In this document: positions 8,476 to 17,818 of the stretch, one piece after another
Position numbering within the stretch: the stretch's first letter is position 1
Layout: the number at the start of each line of letters is the position of its first letter
Source of the DNA: JAJDXW01 sp965202895
GTDB taxonomy: Bacteria > Pseudomonadota > Gammaproteobacteria > HK1
Direction of reading: 5' to 3'
Assembly (NCBI GenBank): GCA_965202895.1
Contig: OZ241901.1
Coordinates: 4,154,001-4,218,000 of the forward strand
DNA length: 64,000 bases
The notes under the pieces: model-generated
Database searches by the model: none
What the model was told of the DNA's origin: nothing
Seen by the model: the letters and a program-made list of their open reading frames with translations, nothing else
Made by a program: the position numbers and the translations under genes

Positions 8476-10944
8476 CTATTCGACGATCCCGCGTTCCCGG
8501 AGGCTCCCGACCTCGCCGCCGGTGAGGCCGAGAACCTCGTGCAGCACTTCATCGGTGTGCTCGCCCAGGCAGGGAGCGCGGCGTCCGGCGCCGTTGGTCC
8601 GCCGGTCCCATCGCCAGGGGACCCGGAAATGCGCCCTCACCCCCACTTCCGGATGCTCGAAGTGGTGGAACGCCCCCCGGGCCGCGAGGTGCGGGTCCGT
8701 GCTCAGGTCTGCGCTCGAAACACTCGGAAACGCGGGAACCCCCGCCGCCTGCAGGGCCTCCGCGGCCCCCCATCGGCCGCGGCTCCGGCACCACCCCGAG
8801 ACGATGCGGTCGAGCTCGTCCTCGTTCGTCTTTCGCGCCGCCGCGCTCGCGAATCTCGGATCGGCGGCGAGCCCCGGGCAGCCAATCGCCGCGCAAAGAG
8901 ACTCCCACTCCCCGGCCGATCCCGCCGAGAGCGCGATCCACTCGTCCTCTCCCCGGCACGGGTAGACGTTGCAGGGCGCCGTTTCCGGGTCGCGGCTCCC
9001 CATCGGGGGGTACGGGCCGCCGCCGAGTGCGTGGTGCATCCACCCCTCGAAGGCGGTGCACACCATCGCCTCCCACATCGCGACGTCGATGACCTGCCCG
9101 CCCTCGCGGTGGAGGTCGCGGGCGAGGAGCGACGCGGCGACCGCGACGGCGGCGTGGACCCCGCCGTTCGGATCGCCGTACGCCATGTTGACGTCGCGGG
9201 GGCGGCCGTCCTCGGCGTAGCCGGTCACCGCGGAGAGGCCCGCGAGCGGCGAGATGAGCGGACCGTAGCCGGTGTAGGAGCGCCACGGCCCGTCCTGCCC
9301 GAAGGCGGAGATGAGCGCCACCGTGAGGTTCGGGTTGACGGCGAGCAGGTCGTCGGGGCCGAGCCCCATGCGTTCGAGGACCCCGGTGCCGAAGTTGGCC
9401 ACGAAGACGTCGCACCGGCCCGCGAGGCGGCGAACGAGCCCCCGGCCCTCCGACTTCGAGAGATCGATCCCGACGCTCTTCTTGTGCTGCCCGAGGTGGT
9501 TGAAGTAGCCGTTGCGGTTCGGTCCCGGAGGAAGCTCCCGCGCGTACACCGACGCGCGGCGGGTGAGGTCGAGCCGCCGCGACGACTCGACCTTGAGCAC
9601 CTCCGCCCCCAGGGCGCCGAGGAGCAGGGTGCAGTGCGGCCCGGCCCACACCCAGGAGAGGTCGAGCACCCGGACCCCGCGGAGAGGGCCGTCACCGGGC
9701 GGACCGCCTCCGCCCTCCCCGCCCGCGGGAGACCCCGCACCACGGCCCGGCGGCGGCGCATCGTCCGTGTCGGCCCGGAGCGGGCCTCGGTCGAGGCCGG
9801 CGAACGGGGCACCGCGGGCGGCGGCAGCCGAGCCCGCCTCGCCGAGGGCGGGCGCGGGCCGGGCGAGCCGCCACCAGGGGCGCCGAAGGCGGTAGGGAGG
9901 TCCGGGCAGATCGATCCGCCCCGCCCCGGGTTGATCGACGGGCACGAAGAAGTCCCGCGCCCGGAGGTGCTCCTGCTGCGCGAGCCGGGCATGGTCGAAT
10001 ACCGGCGCCGCGCCGACCCGGACCCCCTGGAGCGCGTGGAACACCTCCTCCACGCCGAGCCCGCGCGTCCACGCCGACACCCGTTCCCGGATCTCGGCCG
10101 CGTGTTCGCCCCTTGCGTCGCGGGTGCCGAACGACACCCCGGAGCCCCACCCGGTCTCGCCCATCAGCGCGAGCATCCGCTCCCACTGGGACTGTTCGGG
10201 GCAGATGATGAACACCTCGCCGTCGCGGCAGGGGTAGAAGCCCATCGGCTCGTAGATGGAGCGGTCGCTTCGATGATCGATTCGCCCCGCGTACTCGAAG
10301 GAGGTGTAGTGGCGGCCGAGCAGGAACGCGACGGTCTCCTGCACGGACACGTCGAGGTGGTCGCCGAGCCCGGTCGACCGCGCGGCCCGGCAGGCGGCGA
10401 GCGCGGCCACCGCCGCGTGGAGCCCGGCCTGGATGAGCGCGTGGTGCCCGAAGGGGCGGATCGGCGGCCATTCCCGCGGCGCGCCCCGGCCGGGAATGAT
10501 GTAGCCCCACCCGCCGGCGTGCACCAGGGTGAGATCGTTCCCTCTCCAGCGACGGCGCGGTCCGGTGAGTCCGAAGGGCGTGATGGAGACCACCACCAGC
10601 CGGGGACGGCGTTCGCGCCAGGCGTCCGCATCCTCGAGATCCGGAGCGGCCCCCTCCCGGACCGCGAGGTCCGCCCGCGTGAGCAGCCGCTCGAATTCCG
10701 CCCGGCCGGAGGCGGAGGACCGGTCGAGGACGACGCTGCGCTTGTTCGTGTTGAGGTGGAGAAAGGGTCCCCCGGCCGGGGCGCCGCTCCCCGGAACGAC
10801 GCCCCGGCGCCGGAGCGGGTCCCCCTCCGGCGGCTCGACCTTGACCACTTCCGCGCCGAGGTCCGCCAGCGCCTTCCCGGTGCTCGAGGCGGCGAAGCCT
10901 CCCCCGATCTCGATGACCGCCAGACCCTCGAGCCCCTTCCCCAT
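8476..10944 (-). CDS. CoA-transferase family III (CaiB/BaiF), double-domain fusion
   Basis: An 822-residue protein made of two complete class III CoA-transferase domains joined by a Pro/Gly-rich linker. Domain 1 (about 1-390) begins GLEGLAVIEIGGGFAAS with LGAEVVKVEPPEGDPLR and keeps the acyl-carrying Asp region HLDVSVQETVAFLLG. Domain 2 (about 440-822) begins GVRVLDLSWVWAGP with LGAEVLKVESSRRLD and keeps GQVIDVAMWEAM. These enzymes move CoA between acids through an aspartyl-CoA thioester. Start ATG follows GGGGGGCGAAG. The frame stays open far upstream on this strand, but that part has no protein character. It faces a PrpF-like gene divergently (282 bp apart). Substrates are unknown. Confidence 0.88.
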   Translation of the reverse strand: MGKGLEGLAVIEIGGGFAASSTGKALADLGAEVVKVEPPEGDPLRRRGVVPGSGAPAGGPFLHLNTNKRSVVLDRSSASGRAEFERLLTRADLAVREGAAPDLEDADAWRERRPRLVVVSITPFGLTGPRRRWRGNDLTLVHAGGWGYIIPGRGAPREWPPIRPFGHHALIQAGLHAAVAALAACRAARSTGLGDHLDVSVQETVAFLLGRHYTSFEYAGRIDHRSDRSIYEPMGFYPCRDGEVFIICPEQSQWERMLALMGETGWGSGVSFGTRDARGEHAAEIRERVSAWTRGLGVEEVFHALQGVRVGAAPVFDHARLAQQEHLRARDFFVPVDQPGAGRIDLPGPPYRLRRPWWRLARPAPALGEAGSAAAARGAPFAGLDRGPLRADTDDAPPPGRGAGSPAGGEGGGGPPGDGPLRGVRVLDLSWVWAGPHCTLLLGALGAEVLKVESSRRLDLTRRASVYARELPPGPNRNGYFNHLGQHKKSVGIDLSKSEGRGLVRRLAGRCDVFVANFGTGVLERMGLGPDDLLAVNPNLTVALISAFGQDGPWRSYTGYGPLISPLAGLSAVTGYAEDGRPRDVNMAYGDPNGGVHAAVAVAASLLARDLHREGGQVIDVAMWEAMVCTAFEGWMHHALGGGPYPPMGSRDPETAPCNVYPCRGEDEWIALSAGSAGEWESLCAAIGCPGLAADPRFASAAARKTNEDELDRIVSGWCRSRGRWGAAEALQAAGVPAFPSVSSADLSTDPHLAARGAFHHFEHPEVGVRAHFRVPWRWDRRTNGAGRRAPCLGEHTDEVLHEVLGLTGGEVGSLRERGIVE

Positions 10945-11226
10945 CTTCGCCCCCCGAATCCGATGCGAGAAGACGCGATCATAGTCCGCATACCCCACCG
11001 GCCCCCTGGCGGGGACGCCGAGCCGCCCACCGCGATTTCGTTCCGGGCCGCTTCGGGCCCCGGCTCGTCCTTCGTCGTCCCGCGGCCCGCCGCTCGACAC
11101 CCCCGCGACGAAGCCCGGCGTGACGTGCGGGCCGGCGGCGGCGCGGACCGCGGGCCGCAGGACGGCGGAACCGCCAAGGGCATGGCACACTTGGCCCGCG
11201 AAGTACGCCAGCTCGGAGCCCGCCCC

Positions 11227-12519
11227 ATGCCCCGCCAGTCGAGGGTCCCCGCCGCGTTCATCCGCGGCGGCACGAGCAACGCGGTGGTGTTCGACCGCCG
11301 CCATCTCCCCGACGACGAAGCGGCCCGGGAGAACCTCTTCATCGCCGCCCTCGGGAGCCCGGATCCTTATGGACGACAGCTCGACGGCATGGGCGGCGGC
11401 ATCTCGTCGCTCTCCAAGGTCTGCATCGTCGGCCCGCCGTCCCGCCCCGATGCCGACGTGGACTACACCTTCGGCCAGGTCGCGGTGGACCGTGCGCACA
11501 TCGACTGGAGCAGCAACTGCGGGAACATGTCGTCGGCCATCGGACCCTTCGCGGTGGATGAAGGGCTGGTCGAAGCGGCCGGACCGCAAGGCGTCGTGCT
11601 CATCCACAACACCAATACCGGCAAGCTCATCCGGGCCCGTTTCCCGGTGGAGGACGGCCGCGCGGAGGTCGAGGGGGACACCGCGATCCCGGGGGTGGCG
11701 GGCGCCGGCGCGCCCGTGGACCTCGAGTTCCTCGACCCCGGCGGGGCCGGCACCGGCGCCCTCCTCCCGACCGGCAACGTGCTCGACGTCCTCGAAGTCG
11801 AAGGCGTGGGAAGGGTGCCCGCCTCTCTGGTCGACGCGGCCAATGCCTTCGTCTTCGTGGATGCGGGCGACGTGGGGATCACGGGCTCGGAGGCGCCGGC
11901 CGCGCTCGATGCCCGCCCGGAGGTGATGGACCGGCTCGAACGGGTCCGCGCCGCGGCCGCGGTCGCGATGGGGATCGCGGCGAGCCCCGCCGAGGCGTCG
12001 TCCCGGTTCCCGAGCGCACCCAAGATCGGCATCGCGGCCCCTCCCCGGCCGGCCGAGACCCTGAGCGGGGAGGCGATCGACGCCGCCGAGGGCGACCTCA
12101 CCGCACGCATGGTCTCGATGAACAACGTGCACCGTGCGCTCCCCCTGACCGGGGTGCTGGGCTTCGCGGTCGCCGCCGCGATCGAGGGGTCGGTGGTGGC
12201 CCGGGCGGCCTCCGGAGCGCGGGATGCGGACCGCCGCGGGCGCATCCGGCTCATCAGCCCCTCCGGGGTGATCCGGGCCGCCGCCGAGGTGCGGCGCGCG
12301 GGATCCGGCGGCGGCTGGCGCGCCGAGCACGCTTCCGTGCGCCGCACCCAGCGCCGCCTGTTCGACGGCTTCGTCTACGTGCCGGCCGGCCGGGCGCCGG
12401 GGCTCGCCGGCGTTCCCGTCCGGCCCGCGGCCCGAGCCGGACGGCCGGGAGCCGGAGCCCGGGCCGGAAATCGGCACGAACCCGTCTCGCAGCCGGATCT
12501 CATGGTGTCCGGGCGATGA
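11227..12519 (+). CDS. PrpF-domain isomerase/tautomerase (methylaconitate or oxalomesaconate type)
   Basis: A 430-residue PrpF-fold protein, the group of diaminopimelate-epimerase-like enzymes that isomerise 2-methyl-cis-aconitate or tautomerise oxalomesaconate. Diagnostic blocks are AAFIRGGTSNAVVFDRRHLP at the start, GMGGGISSLSKVCIV, the catalytic-cysteine segment WSSNCGNMSSAIGPFAVDEG, and MVSMNNVHRALPLTG near the end. The last 45 residues are Arg/Ala-rich and exceed the usual family length of about 390. ATG at 11227 is preferred; an in-frame ATG at 11182 would add 15 residues. It is divergent from the CoA-transferase, so an organic-acid pathway is plausible but unproven. Confidence 0.85.
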   Translation: MPRQSRVPAAFIRGGTSNAVVFDRRHLPDDEAARENLFIAALGSPDPYGRQLDGMGGGISSLSKVCIVGPPSRPDADVDYTFGQVAVDRAHIDWSSNCGNMSSAIGPFAVDEGLVEAAGPQGVVLIHNTNTGKLIRARFPVEDGRAEVEGDTAIPGVAGAGAPVDLEFLDPGGAGTGALLPTGNVLDVLEVEGVGRVPASLVDAANAFVFVDAGDVGITGSEAPAALDARPEVMDRLERVRAAAAVAMGIAASPAEASSRFPSAPKIGIAAPPRPAETLSGEAIDAAEGDLTARMVSMNNVHRALPLTGVLGFAVAAAIEGSVVARAASGARDADRRGRIRLISPSGVIRAAAEVRRAGSGGGWRAEHASVRRTQRRLFDGFVYVPAGRAPGLAGVPVRPAARAGRPGAGARAGNRHEPVSQPDLMVSGR

Positions 12520-12552
12520 GACGAACCGGGCTCGATGGAAATCGACAGCCTG

Positions 12553-12746
12553 CCATCGGCAGGGCAACCGCATTTGGACGGAACACGTCGTCCGCACCGC
12601 CCGGAATCGTCCGCCGGACGCCGCAAGCGACCATCGAGCCGACTCGTCGGGGCGATTTCGGCGCTCCACACCCGGAAATCGACCCCCGCCAACGCCAGCC
12701 TGGCCATCACGATGCATCGGGAGTCCCCGATGCGATTGCCCTGCCG
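12553..12746. repeat. Inverted pair of GATTGCCCTGC repeats
   Basis: GGCAGGGCAACCGCAT (about 12554) and ATGCGATTGCCCTGCC (about 12730) are inverted copies differing at one base, enclosing about 160 bp with no gene. Single copies of the same motif occur at 4921-4931, 5271-5286 (interrupted by the MITE) and 27514-27524, always between genes. The gap 12520-13026 holds nothing else that I recognise. Confidence 0.55.
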
Positions 12747-13026
12747 CCATCGGGCTCGGGCGATCTCCGACCTCGGAGGACGTTCCGGGCAAGACGGGTT
12801 CGCGTCGGGCTCGCGGCATGAAGGACCTCGGCGCCGCCTTCACCGGCGCGCCCCCCGCCCTCGCCCCGGGGTTCGGATGGGAGGCGACGAAGGCCTCCAT
12901 CTTCATCACCCGGACCCGGCCGGCGCCACCCGCCGCCGGATCCCGATCCCTTGCACCGCGGCAGGCACGCCGGCGCAATCGAGCCCGACGAGCCTCCCGG
13001 AAGATGAACGCTCGAGGGGCGAGGCG

Positions 13027-14250
13027 ATGAACGAACGCCCGACGGGAGCCCGAGGACCCCGCGGGCGCCGCCCGCCGCCGGCCCGGCCGGCCCGGCCGGC
13101 TGCCCTCATCCTGGCCGCCGCGGTCCTCGGGACGCTCCTCGGAGCCGTCGCCTCCGCTCCCGCCCGCGCGCAGCAGATGCCGGCCGGGGAGTTCCCGAAG
13201 ACCGATTTCGACCGCCGGAGCGTCGATCTCTCCGAGATCATGTCGGGCGGCCCGCCTCGGGACGGGATCCCGGCCGTGGACCACCCCCGCTACGCGTCGA
13301 CGGAGGAAGCCGCCGAATGGCTCGACCCGGACGAGCCGGTGATCGTGGTCGAGTCGGGCGGCGAAGCCCGCGCCTACCCGCTCCAGATCCTCATCTGGCA
13401 CGAGATCGCGAACGACGAGCTCGGCGGGGTCCCCGTCTCGGTGACGTTCTGCCCCCTCTGCAACTCCGCGATCGTGTTCGACCGACGACTCGACGGCGCG
13501 GTCCTCGACTTCGGGACGACGGGGCGGCTGCGCCGGAGCGACCTCGTCATGTACGACCGCCAGACCGAGACGTGGTGGCAGCAGCTCACCGGCGCCGGCA
13601 TCATCGGGGAGCACACGGGGCGCGAGCTCGTCCGCCTGCCCGCGGCCATCGTCGCGTGGAGGGATTTCCACACCGCGTACCCGAACGCGACGGTGCTCTC
13701 GCGCGAGACCGGGCACTCCCGGCCCTACGGCTCCAACCCCTACTCGGGCTACGACTCCACCACCCGGCCGTTCCTCCTCCGCGGCGACCCGGACCCCCGC
13801 CTCCCCGCGATGGAGCGCGTCCTGCACGTGCCCGCGGGGGGTGCGGAGCGCATCTATCCCTTCGGCGCGTTCGCGGACGAACCGGTCATCAACGACGAGG
13901 TGGGGGGCGAGCCGGTGGTGGTCGTCAGCCGGCGCGGCACCCTGTCCGTGCTCGACCGGAGCCGGATCGCCGATTCGCGCCGGGTCCCGTCCGCCGCCGC
14001 CTACTCGCGCCGGATCGGGGGCCGGGTCCTCGAGTTCGAGCTTCGCGGGGGGCGCATCGCCGACTCGGCGACCGGCTCGATCTGGAACGTCTTCGGCGAG
14101 GCGGTGGAGGGACCGCTCGCGGGAAGCCGCCTGACCCCGCTCTCGCGGGGAGACCACTTCGCGTTCGCCTGGCTCGCCTTCCACCCCGACGCGGACGTCT
14201 ACGACGGATCCTCGGGCAGCTCCTCGGGCGGCTCCTCGGCGACCCGGTAG
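13027..14250 (+). CDS. DUF3179-domain secreted protein
   Basis: A 407-residue protein with an N-terminal Sec signal: an Arg-rich start, a hydrophobic stretch ALILAAAVLGTLLGAVASA and a likely cut after ARA. The mature part matches DUF3179: GIPAVDHPRYASTEEAAEWL, EPVIVVESGGEARAYPLQIL, WHEIANDELGGVPVSVTFCP followed by LCNSAIVFDR, then DLVMYDRQTETWWQQLTG. The CPLC motif could bind a metal or form a disulfide (inference). The biochemical role of the family is unknown to me. The C-terminus is a Gly/Ser run. Start ATG follows GAGGGGCGAGGCG. It stands alone between a repeat and the iron transporter. Confidence 0.82.
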   Translation: MNERPTGARGPRGRRPPPARPARPAALILAAAVLGTLLGAVASAPARAQQMPAGEFPKTDFDRRSVDLSEIMSGGPPRDGIPAVDHPRYASTEEAAEWLDPDEPVIVVESGGEARAYPLQILIWHEIANDELGGVPVSVTFCPLCNSAIVFDRRLDGAVLDFGTTGRLRRSDLVMYDRQTETWWQQLTGAGIIGEHTGRELVRLPAAIVAWRDFHTAYPNATVLSRETGHSRPYGSNPYSGYDSTTRPFLLRGDPDPRLPAMERVLHVPAGGAERIYPFGAFADEPVINDEVGGEPVVVVSRRGTLSVLDRSRIADSRRVPSAAAYSRRIGGRVLEFELRGGRIADSATGSIWNVFGEAVEGPLAGSRLTPLSRGDHFAFAWLAFHPDADVYDGSSGSSSGGSSATR

Positions 14251-14433
14251 CCGGCCCGGCCCGGATGCCCCGCGTGGTAAGGATGGGTTCGGGCGGCCCA
14301 AGCGGCCGGGAACGGGGTACGGCCGCCCCCGGGGGCGGAGCGGCATCCATCGCAGGAGGACGGGGAGACGGGCGGGCCGGAGGGGCGGGCGGAGGCAGCC
14401 CGCCGGCGCGATCCGGAGAGACCCGGGAGCCGG

Positions 14434-15564
14434 CTATCCCCGCCCGTCCCGCGCCGGGAACACGAAGACGTGCTCGGGCCTCGCGTGCAGGACGAGCTCG
14501 TCCCCGCTCGCGATGGGGGCCATGCCCGGCAACCGGGCTTCTATCGACATGGGGGACCCGGAGGACGCGGGGGATGTGGGCTCACCGTCCTCCGCCGCTC
14601 CCACGGCCTCGCGGGCCGCGTCGCGCGGCGCCATCAGCACGAGGGTCCACACGCCGAGCCGGCGGACCGAACGCACCCGCACCCGCACCCCGTCCCCCCC
14701 CCGGGCCGATGACGGGTCCCGGAGCTCGATCCCGTCCGCCCGGACGGCGACGGTCACCCGCTTCGACTCCAGGGCGGGAGGGGCCTCGACCGCCCCGATC
14801 GGGGTCGGGACCGACCCGCCCCGTACCGTCCCCTCGTACCGGTTGACGGGGCCGAAGAGCCGCGCGGTGAAGAGGTCCGCGGGGCGGGCGTAGACCTCGT
14901 CCGGGGATGCGTCCTGCACGATCCGGCCGTCCTTCATCACCAGGATCCGGTCCGCGAGCAGCATCGCCTCCTCGGCGGCGTGGGTGACGAGGACGGTCAC
15001 CGCCCCGCGGCCCGCGAGAAGGCTCATGGTCTCCATCCGGACCTCGTGCCGCAGGTGCTCGTCGAGGGTGGAGAAGGGCTCGTCGAGGAGCATCACGGGG
15101 GGCTCGGGAGCGAGCGCCCGCAGGAGGGCCACCCGCTGCTGCTGGCCGCCGGACAGGGCGTGGGGATAGCGGCCGGCGAGCTCCGTCATGCCGAGGCCGG
15201 CGAGGATGCGGCGCGCCCTCGCCTCCCCCTCCCCCCGGCCGCCGGGGAGGCCGTAGCGGACGTTCTCCGCCACCGTGAGATGGGGAAAGAGGGCGTAGTC
15301 CTGGAACACGAGCCCGACGCCGCGCGCTTCCGGGGGGACCTGGGGATGCGCCCCCGCCGCGGCGACGGTGCGCCCCCCGATCGCGATGCTTCCCGCCTGG
15401 ATCCCTTCGAGGCCCGCGGCGAGGCGGAGCAGCGTGCTCTTGCCGCAGCCGGACGGGCCGAGGAGGCAGATGGTCTCGCCCGGGTCCGCGCTGAAGCTCA
15501 CCCCGTCGGCGGCGAGGACGGAGCCGTAGCGGTGGGACACCCGGTCGAAGGTCAGGCCCGGCAT
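14434..15564 (-). CDS. ABC transporter ATPase, iron(III)/spermidine-putrescine type
   Basis: A 376-residue ATPase with Walker A GPSGCGKST (about 35-43), Q-loop LVFQDYALFPHLTV, signature LSGGQQQRVALLRAL, Walker B VMLLDEPFSTLDEH and H-switch THAAEEA. A C-terminal TOBE/MOP-like domain (about 245-376) marks the iron(III)- or polyamine-importer class. It ends a two-gene minus-strand unit, 28 bp after the permease stop. No binding protein gene is adjacent. The nearby fur gene and its box support an iron role, but the substrate is inferred. Confidence 0.88.
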   Translation of the reverse strand: MPGLTFDRVSHRYGSVLAADGVSFSADPGETICLLGPSGCGKSTLLRLAAGLEGIQAGSIAIGGRTVAAAGAHPQVPPEARGVGLVFQDYALFPHLTVAENVRYGLPGGRGEGEARARRILAGLGMTELAGRYPHALSGGQQQRVALLRALAPEPPVMLLDEPFSTLDEHLRHEVRMETMSLLAGRGAVTVLVTHAAEEAMLLADRILVMKDGRIVQDASPDEVYARPADLFTARLFGPVNRYEGTVRGGSVPTPIGAVEAPPALESKRVTVAVRADGIELRDPSSARGGDGVRVRVRSVRRLGVWTLVLMAPRDAAREAVGAAEDGEPTSPASSGSPMSIEARLPGMAPIASGDELVLHARPEHVFVFPARDGRG

Positions 15565-15592
15565 GGACCGATCCGGCGCCCGCCGACCGCCC

Positions 15593-17272
15593 TCAGCCGT
15601 GCCGGTGGCCGGGCCGGGAACGGGTGATGGTGCGGCTGATGACCGCCACGGGAAGGATGCCCGCGGCCACGATGGTGAGCGCCCCGAGCGCGCACTCCTC
15701 GAGAAGCTCGTCGGAAGCGAACTGGTACACGAAGGTTGCGAGGGTCTCGTAGTCGAAGGGGCGCATGAGCAGGGTGAGCGGCAGCTCCTTCATGGTGTCG
15801 ACGAAGACGAGCAGGGCCGCGACGAGCAGGCTCGGGCGGAGCAGAGGGAGGTGGACGCGCCGCAGGGCCGCGCCGGGTCCCGAACCGAGCGTGCGCGAGG
15901 CGCCGTCCATGCTCGGGGTGATCCGTTCGAGGCCCGCGTCGAGGGTCCGGTAGGAGAGGGACAGGAACCGGGCCGAGTAGCCGAGCACGAGACCCGCGAG
16001 GGTCCCGCTCAGGAGGAGGCCGGTGGAGACCCCGAAGAGATCCCGGCAGAGCGCGTCCACCGCGTTGTCGAACGCGCCGAGCGGATAGAGGAGGCCGACC
16101 GCGAGGACCGCCCCCGGCACCGCGTAGCCGACGGTCGCCGCCTCCGCCATCCCCCGGATGCCGGGCCGCCGCGAGAGCCGGACCCCGTAGGCGAGGACGA
16201 GGCCGAGGGCGGTGGTGACGGCCGCCGCGGCCGCCGCGAGCCGGAGGCTGTTTCCGGCGAAGGCGAAATACTCGCGGGCGAGCGCCGCCTCGTGGAACTC
16301 GATCGCGTAGCCCGCGAGCACGCCGGCCGGGAGCCCGAACCCGAGCAGGACCGGAAGTGCGCACCAGGCGAGGGCGGCGGCGCCCGCTCCGCGCGAGAGC
16401 GGATACTCCGGGAGCTCGCGGACCCGGGTGGTGGTGGCGTGGACGCGGCCCCGGCGCCGCGCCCGGCGCTCGAGCGCGAGCAGGGCCAGGGTGAAGACGA
16501 CGAGGGCGACCGCGAGCTGCGAAGCGCCGGCCGGGCTGTCCATATTGAGCCACACGTCGAAGATCCCGGTGGTAAACGTTGGGACCGCGAAGAAATCGAC
16601 GGTGCCGAACTCGTTGAGGGTCTCCATGAGGGCGAGCGCGGTCCCGACCGCGACACCCGGCCGCGCCATCGGCAGGGCGACCGCGAAGAAGCTCCGCGCC
16701 GGCCCGCGGCCGAGGGTGCGGCTCGCCTCGAACAGGCAGAAGCATTGCTCGATGAAGGCGGCCCGGGCGAGCAGGTAGACGTAGGGATAGAGGACGAGCG
16801 ACAGCACGGCCACCGCCCCACCGAGGGAGCGGATCTCGGGGAACCGGTAGTCGCGGGCGGAGGTCCACCCGAACGCCTCGCGAAGGGCGGTCTGGACCGG
16901 ACCCGCGTACTCGAGCTGGTCGGTGACGACGAAGGCGAGGACGTAACTCGGCACCGCGAGCGGCAGCAGGAGCGCCCAGGAGAGCATCCGCCGCCCGGGA
17001 AAGCGGTACATGGTGACGAGCCAGGCGGTGCTGGCCCCGATGACGATGGTGCCCGCCCCCACCCCCAGCATGAGCCACAGGGTGTTCGAGACGTAGACCG
17101 GGAGGACGGTCGCGGCGAGGTGGCTCCAGGTGTCGTCCGCGGGGTCCGCAGCCCGGTACGCGATGGTGGCGAGCGGCGCCGCGACGAGGGCGGCGACGGC
17201 GGCGGCGGCGACCGTCCAGCCGTCGAAGGACGGCCGTGCGGCGCGGCGGAGGGCGGCCGCGAGGGCGGTCAC
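15593..17272 (-). CDS. ABC transporter permease, FbpB-like (two fused permease domains)
   Basis: A 559-residue membrane protein with about twelve helices in two halves, each with a binding-protein-dependent transport domain. The EAA-loop type segments are EASRTLGRGPARSFFAVALP (first half) and DGASRTLGSGPGAALRRVHLP (second half). This fused architecture is typical of iron(III) ABC permeases (FbpB/SfuB type). The start is GTG with a weak ribosome site. It is followed by the ATPase gene; the periplasmic iron-binding partner is not in this window near the pair. The fur gene lies 546 bp upstream on the other strand. Confidence 0.87.
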   Translation of the reverse strand: MTALAAALRRAARPSFDGWTVAAAAVAALVAAPLATIAYRAADPADDTWSHLAATVLPVYVSNTLWLMLGVGAGTIVIGASTAWLVTMYRFPGRRMLSWALLLPLAVPSYVLAFVVTDQLEYAGPVQTALREAFGWTSARDYRFPEIRSLGGAVAVLSLVLYPYVYLLARAAFIEQCFCLFEASRTLGRGPARSFFAVALPMARPGVAVGTALALMETLNEFGTVDFFAVPTFTTGIFDVWLNMDSPAGASQLAVALVVFTLALLALERRARRRGRVHATTTRVRELPEYPLSRGAGAAALAWCALPVLLGFGLPAGVLAGYAIEFHEAALAREYFAFAGNSLRLAAAAAAVTTALGLVLAYGVRLSRRPGIRGMAEAATVGYAVPGAVLAVGLLYPLGAFDNAVDALCRDLFGVSTGLLLSGTLAGLVLGYSARFLSLSYRTLDAGLERITPSMDGASRTLGSGPGAALRRVHLPLLRPSLLVAALLVFVDTMKELPLTLLMRPFDYETLATFVYQFASDELLEECALGALTIVAAGILPVAVISRTITRSRPGHRHG

Positions 17273-17493
17273 GTCGTTCGCGCGCCGGGCCGGGAGAGCC
17301 CGCGCTCGCGGCCGGCGCCGCGAGGAAGACGGGGCGGGATGCCGCGGGTCTCTCCGCGTCCCATCGGACGTGCGCGGGGCTCGCTTCGTACGCGGATGGG
17401 GGCGATACGCATCGTCATGCCGAACCGGAAGGAGGATGCCGCGGTTGCTCCGTGGGGCGACCGTCCGGAATGCGCCGAACCTGCGGCTCTTCC

Positions 17494-17645
17494 CGCTTGC
17501 GCACGAAGCCCGGGCTGGGACCGCCGCTCGGCGGAAGCCCGGACCCAGGCGGCCGCCCCACGATCCTTCCGATGAGCCCGGCCATCGCTCTCCGGTCTCC
17601 GGCGAGCTTCCGAGGTCGATCGCCCGTCATGTCTGCGGCAGCATC
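17494..17645 (-). repeat. Dispersed repeat (AAGCTCGCCGGAGACC family)
   Basis: Within the 546-bp gap before fur, GGTCTCCGGCGAGCTTCCGA (about 17593-17612) is the reverse complement of a sequence found at 18312-18332 and 29124-29142. At its left end, GCGCACGAAGCCCGG (about 17498-17512) also recurs at 18267-18281. No gene is seen in 17273-17816. Confidence 0.55.
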
Positions 17646-17716
17646 GAGGATGGTGGGTAATCAGGTCGTGTCGTGCGTACCGGCCGCCTCCCGTAGGGGC
17701 GCGGGTGCGCGATTCT

Positions 17717-17737
17717 AAATGAGAAAGTTTCACATTT
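17717..17737. promoter_or_regulatory. Fur-box-like palindrome
   Basis: AAATGAGAAA, one base, TTTCACATTT: the arms match at nine of ten positions. This AT-rich 21-mer stands out in GC-rich DNA and lies 82 bp upstream of the fur start. The overall form resembles Fur-family operators, so autoregulation of fur is likely. Whether it also controls the iron ABC genes, whose start is 444 bp away, is uncertain. Confidence 0.6.
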
Positions 17738-17818
17738 GCAACGTGATTCCCGACTTGCGCTCACCCGGCTCGGGTGTCACCCTGCCCTCCCGCGAACCGC
17801 GTTCCGAGGAGGACGGAG

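Noticed and set aside
10945..14346. Upstream part of a 1956-codon minus-strand frame
   Set aside because: Only the last 822 codons match CoA-transferases; the rest is antisense to the PrpF-like and DUF3179 genes.
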